A stretch of 64,000 nt of DNA, from assembly GCF_937924975.1 (NCBI RefSeq), contig NZ_CALEYG010000033.1, forward strand, positions 1 to 64,000, written 5' to 3'. The notes under the pieces are model-generated. The model did not search any database, had not been told where the DNA came from, and was given only the letters and a program-made list of their open reading frames with translations. This document shows positions 18,877 through 27,167 of this stretch, in pieces; within the stretch, counting starts at the first letter, position 1; every line of letters begins with the position of its first letter. The stretch is from an uncultured Stomatobaculum sp. (GTDB lineage: Bacteria > Bacillota > Clostridia > Lachnospirales > Lachnospiraceae). The position numbers were made by a program, and so were the translations under genes.

Positions 18877-18897
18877 GAGACGAATGTAATTCGTCTC
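18877..18897. repeat. inverted repeat next to perfect parS
   Basis: GAGACGAAT (18877-18885) and ATTCGTCTC (18889-18897) form a perfect 9-bp stem with a 3-base loop five bases after the parS. The neighbouring unit at 19041 retains only the right arm (TCGTCTCATTAGG). Confidence 0.7.
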
Positions 18898-19040
18898 ATT
18901 AGGATTCGAAATTGGCTGAGTTAAGTTATGGAGAGAACTGTGCTGCGTGGAAAACAGTATAGGTACTCATGTTCGAAGTGTCACGGAACCCTTACGAATA
19001 CCTGTAATACATAGCGACCGGGACTATAAATAGAAATAGA

Positions 19041-19056
19041 TGTTTCACGTGAAACA
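19041..19056. promoter_or_regulatory. parS site, perfect match
   Basis: TGTTTCACGTGAAACA in the second of two nearly identical repeat units. Confidence 0.95.
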
Positions 19057-19226
19057 TATTGCGGCGAACGTCAATCGTCTCATTAGGATTCGAAATGGAC
19101 TGAGTAGAGTTATGGAGAGAACTGTGCTACGGGGAAAACAGTATAGGTACTCATGTTCGAAGTGCCACAGAACCCTTACGAATATCTGTACATACATAGC
19201 GACCGGGACTGTTAAATAGAAACAGA

Positions 19227-19242
19227 TGTTTCACGTGGAACA
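19227..19242. promoter_or_regulatory. parS site, one mismatch (GGAACA variant)
   Basis: TGTTTCACGTGGAACA, 186 bp after the previous site and preceded by the conserved GTTAAATAGAAACAGA. Confidence 0.88.
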
Positions 19243-19342
19243 TATTGCAGCTAATTTCTATCGAACTCATATGGTTGTGAATTAGCTAAGACCTGCGATT
19301 GCACGTACATTTGCGGGATACAATTCTGACAAGTTAAACAAA

Positions 19343-19358
19343 GGTTTCACGTGAAACA
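19343..19358. promoter_or_regulatory. parS site, one mismatch
   Basis: GGTTTCACGTGAAACA; only the first base differs. It follows the previous site by 116 bp, a shortened unit. Confidence 0.9.
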
Positions 19359-19905
19359 TATAGTCGCTAATATGAATCGGATCCGGATGCTTGTAAGTGA
19401 ATCGATTCGTTAAGGAGCCAAAGGCGGTAAAGTTGATTCATTTGTAGCTGCAATATCGAAACTGATTTCGGATGCCATATCAAAAATTAGAAGTCATAAT
19501 CAGATATTCAATGTACGGATCAGGTCCGGAAGGCAAATCTGAGATCAAATCATAATTCTAAGCATAGATGGTCGGCAATCAGATATTTTAGTATTATGTG
19601 AATGATGCACAGCTGTCATCTCGAATGATTTCGGATTACTTGTGACCTGAGTGCGTCTGCAGAGCTGACTTGAAACCGAACCTTGCCAGAACATGTTTTG
19701 CGGATTGTCATAATATCTGTTCAGTTACAACCAGGAACAGAAATGGATAGAATTTTAGGGCTACTCTTTGGAGTTAAGTTGTGCCGGTATTGGCTGCTTC
19801 GTTGGCCGATTACAGGAAACATTGAGGATGTGCCTTGAGAAAGAAGGATATTTCCAGTAGAGAGTTAACGTTCTTTGTACATCAACTTGCTCGTTGTTAT
19901 TTCAA

Positions 19906-19921
19906 TGTTTCACGTGGAACA
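19906..19921. promoter_or_regulatory. parS site, one mismatch (GGAACA variant)
   Basis: TGTTTCACGTGGAACA, 563 bp (about three periods) after the preceding good site. Confidence 0.88.
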
Positions 19922-20081
19922 AATTATAGCTTTTCCGAAAGGCAATATATCTTACTCAAATAAGTGCAGTATAAACAGATGCCTAGCGATAGTACTTTTA
20001 AAAATTGATTTCGCAAAAATCTTCGGAGAAATTCATCCTCCTCTCAGCCATTCATAACCCTGAGAAGCTACTTTCTTCTGA

Positions 20082-20097
20082 CATTTCATGTCAAACA
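20082..20097. promoter_or_regulatory. decayed parS-like site
   Basis: CATTTCATGTCAAACA has four differences but falls 176 bp after and 192 bp before its neighbours, as the repeat period predicts. Confidence 0.5.
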
Positions 20098-20273
20098 AAG
20101 GGATGGGTTTCCGGAGATCGGGAAGTAAATGTTTTTGCTCAACCAAGAGCGCCGGGAGCTGATTTAGAGGAGTTTTTACATTACTTCGTAGCCGATACTG
20201 CAGCTTTGGTCGTTTACTTCAGAGGTCCACGATATTGATACTGCTATGTTAAATCCTATGACGATTGCTTTGA

Positions 20274-20289
20274 TGTTTCACATGAAACG
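20274..20289. promoter_or_regulatory. parS site, two mismatches
   Basis: TGTTTCACATGAAACG; changes are at the centre and at the last base. Confidence 0.75.
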
Positions 20290-20324
20290 GATGACTGCTA
20301 AGAAAAGGAGAGGGTAATCTTCTG

Positions 20325-20361
20325 CCTCTATAAGAATCATTTGAAACGATTCTTATAGGGG
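20325..20361. repeat. strong hairpin of unknown role
   Basis: A perfect 11-bp inverted repeat (20328-20338 with 20348-20358), extended by three more pairs, encloses a 9-base loop. No T-run follows on either strand, so it is not an obvious terminator. No flanking gene explains it. Confidence 0.65.
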
Positions 20362-20459
20362 CTCGCCGAAATGAATTCCAAAAGCAGTGAAACAGAATAA
20401 GCCGATAATCGCAGTGATCAGGATTCTGAAAAATTGCTTTTTGCCGGTGCTTACTTTGA

Positions 20460-20475
20460 TGTTCCATGTGAAACG
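20460..20475. promoter_or_regulatory. degenerate parS site, three mismatches
   Basis: TGTTCCATGTGAAACG, exactly 186 bp after the site at 20274. Confidence 0.65.
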
Positions 20476-20845
20476 AAATGAGGGAGTTCCGGGAAACAGG
20501 GTGTAAATGATTTTGCTCAAATAAGAATGTTCTGAGCATACTCATAGCGATTTTCGGAAGTATTTATTCCGAAAGAAATATTTCTCACAGAATCGGAGAA
20601 AACAAGAAAATGAAGCTGTTAAAACAGAGCCTAGGTGTCACGATTAGAATACAAGAATACGGGAATGGACGGCGATGAAAGGGAAAATGCTTTCGATGAA
20701 AAGATCGGTGGTATAACAGTGTATAGAGCTCTTGAGAGGAAGAGTTGTACAGACATATGATATACGGCTATGCAGACAAGAATTATCGCCTGTTCGATTT
20801 TGATATAACGAAAGAGAAGGCCTGAGAAATCCGGGAATAGTTTCT

Positions 20846-20861
20846 TGTTTCATGTAAAATG
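20846..20861. promoter_or_regulatory. decayed parS-like site upstream of parA
   Basis: TGTTTCATGTAAAATG has four differences and lies two periods (386 bp) after the site at 20460, about 100 bp before the parA start. If bound, it could let ParB influence parAB transcription. Confidence 0.45.
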
Positions 20862-20967
20862 CAAGGGAAAAGGCTGTTTCTCCGCAGATAATATTTCGAA
20901 GGAATAAAAATTATGTTATGATATAAAAAAGCGGAAATGAACGAATAGAGAGGCGCACGGTGGGGGC

Positions 20968-21735
20968 ATGAAAAAGATCATTGCATTGGCAAATCAGAAG
21001 GGCGGAGTTGGAAAAACAACAACTGTCGTTAATTTGGCGGCGGCTTTTGCGGAAGCCGGAATGCGCGTATTGGCGGTCGATTTCGATCCGCAGGGGAATT
21101 TGTCAAGCGGACTGGGTATTGAGAAGAAAAAGGAAGAAAATACGATTTATGAGCTTCTGATGGAGCAATGCACTTTTGAAGAGGCTGTACATAAAACATA
21201 TTCGGAAAACCTGGATGTACTCACCTCGAATGTCAATCTTTCGGGCCTGGAACTGGAGTTGCTCGACAAGCGGAACCGGGAGTATGTCTTAAAACATTAT
21301 CTCGAGCCTGTGGTGGAGCAATATGATTACATTTTTATCGACTGCCCGCCGTCCTTGAGTCTATTGACGGTCAATGCGATGACAGCCGCAACCGATGTTA
21401 TCATCCCCATTCAGTGCGAGTACTATGCGATGGAAGGTTTAAATCAGATGCTCCGCAGTATTAAACTCTTACAGATGAAGTTGAATCCTGCGCTTCGCAT
21501 CAACGGAATCGTTTTTACGATGTATGATGCCAGAAATAATTTGTCACAGCAGGTTGTTGACAGTGTGAAAGATGTGCTGAAAGAGTATATCTATGACACG
21601 GTGATTGCGCGAAATGTACGGGTGGCGGAAGCACCCAGTTACGGTATGCCGGTGACAGAATATGACCCGCGCTCCAAGGGAGCGGAAAATTATCGGAAGT
21701 TGGCGGCAGAAATTTTGACGAGAGAGGCAGATTAA
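20968..21735 (+). CDS. parA: chromosome partitioning ATPase ParA (Soj)
   Basis: ParA is a dimerising DNA-bound ATPase whose gradient moves ParB-parS complexes apart. The 255-aa protein has the deviant Walker A KGGVGKTT (11-18), Walker A' FDPQGN, and Walker B YIFIDCPPSLSL. It lacks an N-terminal DNA-binding extension, so it is the chromosomal Soj type. A possible TATGAT -10 box lies at 20917-20922, without a good -35. It is followed by parB after three bases. Confidence 0.97.
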   Translation: MKKIIALANQKGGVGKTTTVVNLAAAFAEAGMRVLAVDFDPQGNLSSGLGIEKKKEENTIYELLMEQCTFEEAVHKTYSENLDVLTSNVNLSGLELELLDKRNREYVLKHYLEPVVEQYDYIFIDCPPSLSLLTVNAMTAATDVIIPIQCEYYAMEGLNQMLRSIKLLQMKLNPALRINGIVFTMYDARNNLSQQVVDSVKDVLKEYIYDTVIARNVRVAEAPSYGMPVTEYDPRSKGAENYRKLAAEILTREAD

Positions 21736-21738
21736 GTT

Positions 21739-22686
21739 ATGTGTGCTGTGAGTAAGAAGCGAAGATTGGGGAAGGGACTCAGCGATCTGATGGGAGGAAT
21801 GGAGCATCTCGAGGACAGATCGGAGGAGAGTGCGGTTCAGGAAGAGAATCATACTGCGGGCGAGAGCGAAGCTGCGAAAGATAAGGAGATGCTGCTGCGG
21901 ATTGAAGAAGTACACGGAAATCCGGATCAGCCGCGCAAGCACTTTGAGCCGGAGGCACTGCAGGAATTGACGGACTCGGTCCGCCACTTTGGTATCTTGC
22001 AGCCGCTGCTGGTACAGAGAGATGAAAAGCTGGGGGGCTATCGGATTATTGCCGGCGAGCGAAGATATCGGGCCGCGCAGGCAGCCGGACTCAAGGAAAT
22101 TCCTGTGCTGGTCAGAGATTACAGTTCGCAGCAGGTGGCGGAAATTTCCATCATCGAAAATGTGCAGCGCGCGGATTTGAATCCGATTGAAGAGGCAATG
22201 GCATATCAGATGCTGATTCGGGACTATGGTCTGACACAGGAAGAGGTGGCGGACAAGGTCAGTAAGAGTCGCACGACCATTACGAATGCGCTCCGTCTGT
22301 TGAAACTTGCAGAAGGGGCCAGAGAACTGCTGATGGAGGGAAAAATTTCCTCCGGGCATGCAAGAGCACTGCTCGCTGTCGAAGATGAGGATGACCAGGA
22401 TGCGCTTGCGGAGAGAATCGTCAAAGAGATGCTCAGTGTCCGCGAGGTGGAAAAGCTTGTCAAACAGGCGAAAAAGAAACGCAAAGAACGGAAAGAAGTT
22501 GTGGTGGAGACAGCGGATTTGAGTCTGTACTATCAGAACTATGAGGACAAGATGCGAAGCATACTTGGTACGAAGGTTCACATCAACCGCCGTGATAACA
22601 ATAAGGGGCGGGTAGAGATTGACTACTATTCGACAGCTGAGTTGGAGCGCATCATGGATCTCTTGCGCTCCGTAGAAAATAAGTGA
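21739..22686 (+). CDS. parB: chromosome partitioning protein ParB (Spo0J)
   Basis: ParB binds parS, uses CTP to clamp and slide on DNA, and recruits SMC. The 315-aa protein starts KKRRLGKGLSDLMGG, close to the ParA-stimulating N-terminal motif. It has the CTP-binding box GERRYRA (near residue 105) and ENVQRADLNPIEEA, a helix-turn-helix LTQEEVADKVSKSRTTITN, and a C-terminal dimer domain. The parS array upstream supplies its targets. I see no second ParB-like (Noc) gene in the window. Confidence 0.97.
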   Translation: MCAVSKKRRLGKGLSDLMGGMEHLEDRSEESAVQEENHTAGESEAAKDKEMLLRIEEVHGNPDQPRKHFEPEALQELTDSVRHFGILQPLLVQRDEKLGGYRIIAGERRYRAAQAAGLKEIPVLVRDYSSQQVAEISIIENVQRADLNPIEEAMAYQMLIRDYGLTQEEVADKVSKSRTTITNALRLLKLAEGARELLMEGKISSGHARALLAVEDEDDQDALAERIVKEMLSVREVEKLVKQAKKKRKERKEVVVETADLSLYYQNYEDKMRSILGTKVHINRRDNNKGRVEIDYYSTAELERIMDLLRSVENK

Positions 22687-22699
22687 GGGGGCGTGAGTC

Positions 22700-23179
22700 A
22701 TGCATACCACAATTCTATTGGGGGCACTGATTGCTTTTGACGCAATCATGCTGATTCTTGTGTTGTTTTTACTGAGCAAGTATACGAAGGTCAAGCGATC
22801 GTATGACTTCTTTATGCGCGGGAAAGATGCGGAGAGCATGGAAGATATGATTTTTGACTTGGAAGAATCTCTGCGGCAGTTGCGGGCGGAAGATCAGGTA
22901 AACAAGGAGGCAATCCGTGTCCTGAATAAAAACCAGAGAGCATCCTATCAGAAGGTCGGCATTGTGCGCTACAATGCGTTCAAGGATATGGGGGGTAAGA
23001 TGAGCTTTGCGCTTGCCCTTTTGGATTATACAAACTCGGGTTTTATTCTGAATACGGTACATTCGCGGGAAGGCTGTTATCTTTACATCAAGACTGTAGA
23101 CTGCGGCCAGACGGAAGTGTTGCTCGGTGCGGAAGAAAAAGATGCTTTAGAGCGCGCGCTTGGTTATACGGAAGCGTAA
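22700..23179 (+). CDS. DUF4446 family membrane protein
   Basis: This 159-residue protein has one N-terminal membrane helix (about 5-27), a coiled-coil-like segment, and a small domain containing GIVRYNAFKDMGGKMSFALALLD. DUF4446 genes are commonly found right after parB in Clostridia, but their function is unknown. It lies 13 bp after parB and is probably co-transcribed with parAB. Confidence 0.85.
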   Translation: MHTTILLGALIAFDAIMLILVLFLLSKYTKVKRSYDFFMRGKDAESMEDMIFDLEESLRQLRAEDQVNKEAIRVLNKNQRASYQKVGIVRYNAFKDMGGKMSFALALLDYTNSGFILNTVHSREGCYLYIKTVDCGQTEVLLGAEEKDALERALGYTEA

Positions 23180-23226
23180 CTTAAGAGAATTGAAAGAAAT
23201 TTTTGCTACTTTCTGTGCAGAAAAAT

Positions 23227-23261
23227 AGCAGAACTATGGTACTATCATACATAGTTCTGCT
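23227..23261. repeat. perfect 12-bp inverted repeat after DUF4446
   Basis: Arms at 23227-23238 and 23250-23261 with an 11-base loop. On the minus strand it is followed by ATTTTT, and on the plus strand no T-run follows. It may be an RNA-stability hairpin just before the true terminator. Confidence 0.6.
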
Positions 23262-23271
23262 GCGAATGTCG

Positions 23272-23306
23272 AACAGCGTGATTGAAAAATTCCGCTGTTT
23301 TTTTTG
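23272..23306 (+). terminator. terminator of the parA-parB-DUF4446 unit
   Basis: A 7-bp stem (23272-23278 with 23293-23299) with a 14-nt loop runs into a T-tract of eight. Confidence 0.8.
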
Positions 23307-23402
23307 TAAAAAAAATGAACCTTTTACTGCTTTTTACCGTCCTTATATAAGTGGAGAGAAGTTGCATCGAAAAAGACAGCGTACTTGTGGAGGGAACATG
23401 AT

Positions 23403-25835
23403 ATGGAAACGGCAAAGAAGTATATGCGCAGAGGGATTCCTTATCTTGCGGTAATCTTCATGGTCTTGTGGCAATGGCCGATATGGCAGCACACGGCATG
23501 GGCGGCCGGTGGCGTACACGGTTTTTCGGTCGAGAGCATTCAACAGGCCGGCGTGCGGGACACAGCTTTTGCGGAGGCTATATTCGATAGTATCTCTGCC
23601 CACATCGCCGATGGCAGTTATTCGATATCGCCGGGTGACAGCACGGAGAAGATCCTGCTGGAGTACGGTGCACGCACAGCGCAGGCAGAAATTGACGCAC
23701 AGGGCAGAGAAATCAGAGATATCAGCGGAATATGGCTGCTACGGCATGCGACGCGAATCGACCTCTCGGACAATCAGATTCAGGACTTGAGCCCGCTGAA
23801 ACGGGATATGAGCATAGAGGAGCAAGCGAATTATTTTGCGGCGACGGAAATTGTGCTGACAGGGAACCCCATCTGTCGGGTGCCGGAACAGTTGATCGGA
23901 TTTACCGCAGGCTGTTATCGCCTGGATGAAAAGATCACCATACCTGTTTCGCTTTCTTACCGGAATGATGAGGCAGAGAGACGGTTGCTGCTGCACTATT
24001 TTGAGGAACCCGGTGGTCGGCCGACCGAGAAGGCAGTTGCTTTCCGGAATCGCGAAGAAGCAGAGAGTTTACACAGTATAGAACAGGCGTATCCCGTATC
24101 GTTTTCCATGACAGCGCGATACCTGCAGCGTGAAGGTACGGAAGCACAGTTACAGCTACAGTGGTCCATGCCGCTGGATGTCAGGTTTATGCGAGAATTT
24201 GAGGACGGGATATACGAGAAAACGCTGGGGAGCATAGAACTGACAGCTACGACAGAAGAAGGAGAGCCGCTTCCGGGTATTTGCTACCGCATATGGCAAG
24301 TGGACAGCGGCAGAGAGATCCGCAACGCAGACGGCGGTGCGGACTATATAACGGATGTGACGGGTAGGATTTACATTGCGAATTTGGAAGCCGGTACGTA
24401 TCGGATAGAGCAGCGGAATCGGAAGCCGGGATACGAAGCGCGCCGGAGAAGTTTCCAAGTTGTCATACGGGATGCCCGTCAAGGCGCCGAGATTCCGGAA
24501 AAAGAGGCGCAGTGTTCAGGCCTTCCGAAAAGGTACGTGCTGACAGGAGATATGAAAAATATCCGTTTTCTCAATCGCGGCGAAATGCAAGGAATCGAGA
24601 CGGAAGAGGATACAGCTGTTTTGCAGCAGGCAGAGGCACTGAATTGTGATGGGTTTTTATCCGACCGGGGATATGTGGAGCTTCTGAAAGGAGAGTTGCC
24701 GTACAAAGAGGGATATGGGCTCCTTCCGGGAAGCAGAGTTTCAATCTATGAGGATGAGACACTGCTCGGAAGTTATTCGTACCCGACAGAAGCGAAGCAA
24801 GTGCTCAATCGAAGAATACAGGAGCAGGGCTTGCGAAGAGACAGTCGACGTATTCGCGTGGAGGAGGCCTTATTCTATGACGGGGGCTGTCAGAAAGTGA
24901 ACGCAACCTTTTCGAGATCCGAGGACTCGGAAATTCACCGCATCGTAGTCAAAAAGAGCTGGCGAGGTGCAGCCACGCCGTCAGAGGCATATTTTCGCCC
25001 GGTGCTTCGCAGAAACGGGGAAGTGGTCGCTGTGCTCGGAACTGTTAAGGCGGTCAATGCGGAAAATGGCTGGGAGGTCAGCTGGAACTTATTACAGGCT
25101 ACACCCGCCGACGCGAGACGCGGGCTCATACGGCGCGCAAGTATGACAGATGCAGAGCGGGAAGAGGAATTTCGCGAAGATGCGGAACTGTTGAATGACA
25201 GCGGCGATACAGGTGGACAAATCAGTGTGGAAGAAGTGGACATTCCGGCAGGTTGGACGCCGGAGTATCAGGCGTTCCGGCGTATCGGTGACAGCGCATA
25301 TTTTGATGTGACGAATCGGAAGGAGATGTCAGTCGGGATTGACAGATTCTTCTCGCGGGGACAGGATGCCACGAATGCAAAGAAGCGAGAGGGACAGCCG
25401 GAACGGTTACGACGGACCGAACGCGCGACGGAAGAAGTGAAAGAGCAAGCGGAACCGACAAAACAGCAGGAAGTGAAGCGGGAAGAAGTAAAACCGCAGG
25501 AAGCAAGGCAGGAAGTACAAAAAGCGGATGCGCATCCCGGCAGAGCAGACGAAGCGCACAGGCAGATACAGGCCGAAAAAAGAGAGACGGCAACGCTAAT
25601 GTATCTTCCCTGGGCAGAAATCAGAAGTTGTAAGGTCAAAAAAACACAGGGACATGTGCCGGGACGGCAACTTGTTCTGGCCGGCACGGGAGAGCGAACA
25701 CAGCGCACGGTACTGCGTCGACTTCCGCACACAGGAGAAATAGCTGAAAAACAAGGGGTATGGTTTCATCTGGCAATTCTTTGGTCACTGGCAATGTTAT
25801 TGCGTGCGCTGCATATGGTTGCAAGGCAGCACTGA
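23403..25835 (+). CDS. wall-anchored surface protein with LRR-like and SpaA-like regions
   Basis: This predicted 810-aa surface protein has an N-terminal signal peptide (hydrophobic about 8-25, ending near WAAGG) and a leucine-rich stretch with RIDLSDNQIQDLSPL (about 118-135). A SpaA/prealbumin-like domain (about 275-345, ELTATTEEGEPLPG ... GTYRIEQ) follows, then a Glu/Lys/Gln-rich spacer (about 660-735). The sorting signal is LPHTG (774-778), a hydrophobic stretch and a short tail. LPHTG fits the LPXTG sortase motif, so covalent wall anchoring is likely. The start at 23403 has GGAGGG eight bases upstream. The ligand is unknown, and no sortase gene is in the window. The next gene starts 9 bp later, suggesting an operon with the sigma factor. 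Confidence 0.85.
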   Translation: METAKKYMRRGIPYLAVIFMVLWQWPIWQHTAWAAGGVHGFSVESIQQAGVRDTAFAEAIFDSISAHIADGSYSISPGDSTEKILLEYGARTAQAEIDAQGREIRDISGIWLLRHATRIDLSDNQIQDLSPLKRDMSIEEQANYFAATEIVLTGNPICRVPEQLIGFTAGCYRLDEKITIPVSLSYRNDEAERRLLLHYFEEPGGRPTEKAVAFRNREEAESLHSIEQAYPVSFSMTARYLQREGTEAQLQLQWSMPLDVRFMREFEDGIYEKTLGSIELTATTEEGEPLPGICYRIWQVDSGREIRNADGGADYITDVTGRIYIANLEAGTYRIEQRNRKPGYEARRRSFQVVIRDARQGAEIPEKEAQCSGLPKRYVLTGDMKNIRFLNRGEMQGIETEEDTAVLQQAEALNCDGFLSDRGYVELLKGELPYKEGYGLLPGSRVSIYEDETLLGSYSYPTEAKQVLNRRIQEQGLRRDSRRIRVEEALFYDGGCQKVNATFSRSEDSEIHRIVVKKSWRGAATPSEAYFRPVLRRNGEVVAVLGTVKAVNAENGWEVSWNLLQATPADARRGLIRRASMTDAEREEEFREDAELLNDSGDTGGQISVEEVDIPAGWTPEYQAFRRIGDSAYFDVTNRKEMSVGIDRFFSRGQDATNAKKREGQPERLRRTERATEEVKEQAEPTKQQEVKREEVKPQEARQEVQKADAHPGRADEAHRQIQAEKRETATLMYLPWAEIRSCKVKKTQGHVPGRQLVLAGTGERTQRTVLRRLPHTGEIAEKQGVWFHLAILWSLAMLLRALHMVARQH

Positions 25836-25844
25836 GGAGACAGG

Positions 25845-27137
25845 ATGAAGGACAAGATGGAGAAGGCAAGTCGCGAGCGCAAACAACGTGTAACGGAGCT
25901 GATTGCAGCGTATCAAAAAGGGGATAAAAGGGCATTTGACGGGATTTACTCGCTCTGCTACGGACCGATATACTATATCATTTATAAGATGATTCGGGAC
26001 AGACATGAAGCTGAGGATGTCACCCAGGAAGTGTTTTTGCAGATTTTTCATCAGCTCCGCGAACTGACGGATCCGGAGAGCTTTCAGTGCTGGTCCAATC
26101 GAATTGCATATCACAAGACTTTGGATTATATGGTCTCAACCCGCTATGCGGGAGTAAAAAATACGGTTTCTCTGGATGCGCTGCTCGAGTCGGACTTTAA
26201 TACAGAAAAGTTTTCGGATCAGGGAAGACAGATTGAGCAGGCTGAGCAGAACAAGGTAATCATGGATGCGGCAGATCATCTCTCCTGGGCGTTGCGTGCC
26301 ACGCTGTTGCTTCGGTTTTTTGCGGGACTTCGAGAGGCAGAGATCGCAGACATTATGAATGTGCCGCTCGGAACCGTTAAAAGCCGTCTTGCCGAAGCCA
26401 AGAAGAAAATGAAAAAGAGACTCGGCACAAAGCTGTACTGTTTCAGCCCTTTTACGCTATATACATTTCTTTCGCAGCTCGAGTCCTGGAATTTGAGCGG
26501 AAAAGTAGCAACGGCCTCGGTCGGATTCATGGGAAAGACAGCAATGGTTTTGCTCTCCGTAGGGATGGTCGGTTCGGTTGCACTGCGCGGGATACGGATT
26601 TCTTCTCTGCAATATCGGGATACCAATCGCTATGTCAATGAACAGTTGGTGCGTTTTCGCGTTGACAGCGGAGCACCCATCGAAAAAGTGACTCTTTCCG
26701 GCAAACAGGAGGTTCCGTTGACCCGACAGGGAAAAGTGTATGAGGCACATATTGATGCCAACGGAACCTATACCATTACGGCAAAGGATATTGCAAATCA
26801 CACGATTGAGCAAGTCGTGGAAATTTCCAATATTGATCGCGAAGCTCCGAACTATGCAGGTTATCGGGAACAGGATGACATGATCTACCTGTATTTTAAG
26901 GATACGGGTGCGAGTATTGATTGGGATGCCCTGTGTTGTCAGCGGGAAGACGGCAGTGCAGAGACAGTTCGAATCGACAGAGAGCAGAGTTGCATTGCGG
27001 TTTCCAAGACACAGTTTCCGCTACAGGTGCAGGTGCGCGATTTGGCAGGCAACCGGGCGGTCTATGCCTTTCGGCAAAATCAATTTACAGAGGATGTGAC
27101 GGATGTCACAGAGGAACTCACAGGAGAGTCATATTAA
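25845..27137 (+). CDS. sigma-70 family factor fused to a membrane and extracytoplasmic region
   Basis: This 430-aa protein starts as an ECF-type sigma factor. Region 2 has FDGIYSLCYGPIYYIIYKMI followed by EAEDVTQEVFLQIF (about 30-75). Region 4 has LRFFAGLREAEIADIMNVPL and GTVKSRLAEAKKKMKKRL (about 157-193). A membrane segment (about 222-249) and a roughly 180-residue outer part follow, with two Ig-like stretches (VTLSGKQEVPLTRQGKVYEA; SNIDREAPNYAG). The fusion puts the sensor and the sigma factor in one polypeptide. It probably responds to an envelope signal and may control its neighbours, which is an inference. It lies between the wall protein and a secreted protein. Confidence 0.85.
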   Translation: MKDKMEKASRERKQRVTELIAAYQKGDKRAFDGIYSLCYGPIYYIIYKMIRDRHEAEDVTQEVFLQIFHQLRELTDPESFQCWSNRIAYHKTLDYMVSTRYAGVKNTVSLDALLESDFNTEKFSDQGRQIEQAEQNKVIMDAADHLSWALRATLLLRFFAGLREAEIADIMNVPLGTVKSRLAEAKKKMKKRLGTKLYCFSPFTLYTFLSQLESWNLSGKVATASVGFMGKTAMVLLSVGMVGSVALRGIRISSLQYRDTNRYVNEQLVRFRVDSGAPIEKVTLSGKQEVPLTRQGKVYEAHIDANGTYTITAKDIANHTIEQVVEISNIDREAPNYAGYREQDDMIYLYFKDTGASIDWDALCCQREDGSAETVRIDREQSCIAVSKTQFPLQVQVRDLAGNRAVYAFRQNQFTEDVTDVTEELTGESY

Positions 27138-27167
27138 AACAGAACCGCGAATAAGGGGAGGAGAGTC

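Larger units (their letters stand above)
16692..20930. repeat. parS satellite array (chromosomal centromere)
   Basis: About 4.2 kb without convincing genes consist of diverged tandem units of about 185-200 bp, each carrying one parS or decayed parS. Sites start at 18088, 18275, 18467, 18659, 18857, 19041 and 19227 (steps 187, 192, 192, 198, 184, 186). Later ones start at 19343, 19906, 20082, 20274, 20460 and 20846, with steps that are near multiples of the same period except the 116-bp step at 19343. Outside parS, units share elements such as GTTAAATAGAAATAGA just before the site, TATTGC after it, and CATGTTCGAAGTG in the middle. Units at 18857 and 19041 are nearly identical; the outer ones are eroded. 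Shorter steps of 113-124 bp also occur. The tract ends just upstream of parA-parB, whose ParB protein binds this sequence in other bacteria. Confidence 0.9.

Noticed and set aside
16930..20930. Many open frames of 60-98 codons in the parS tract
   Set aside because: They lack ribosome sites and family features, change between repeat units, and several simply translate parS as FHVKH.
16692..20930. CRISPR array
   Set aside because: Repeats are palindromic parS sites with spacing of about 187 bp and related, not unique, spacers; no cas genes are present.
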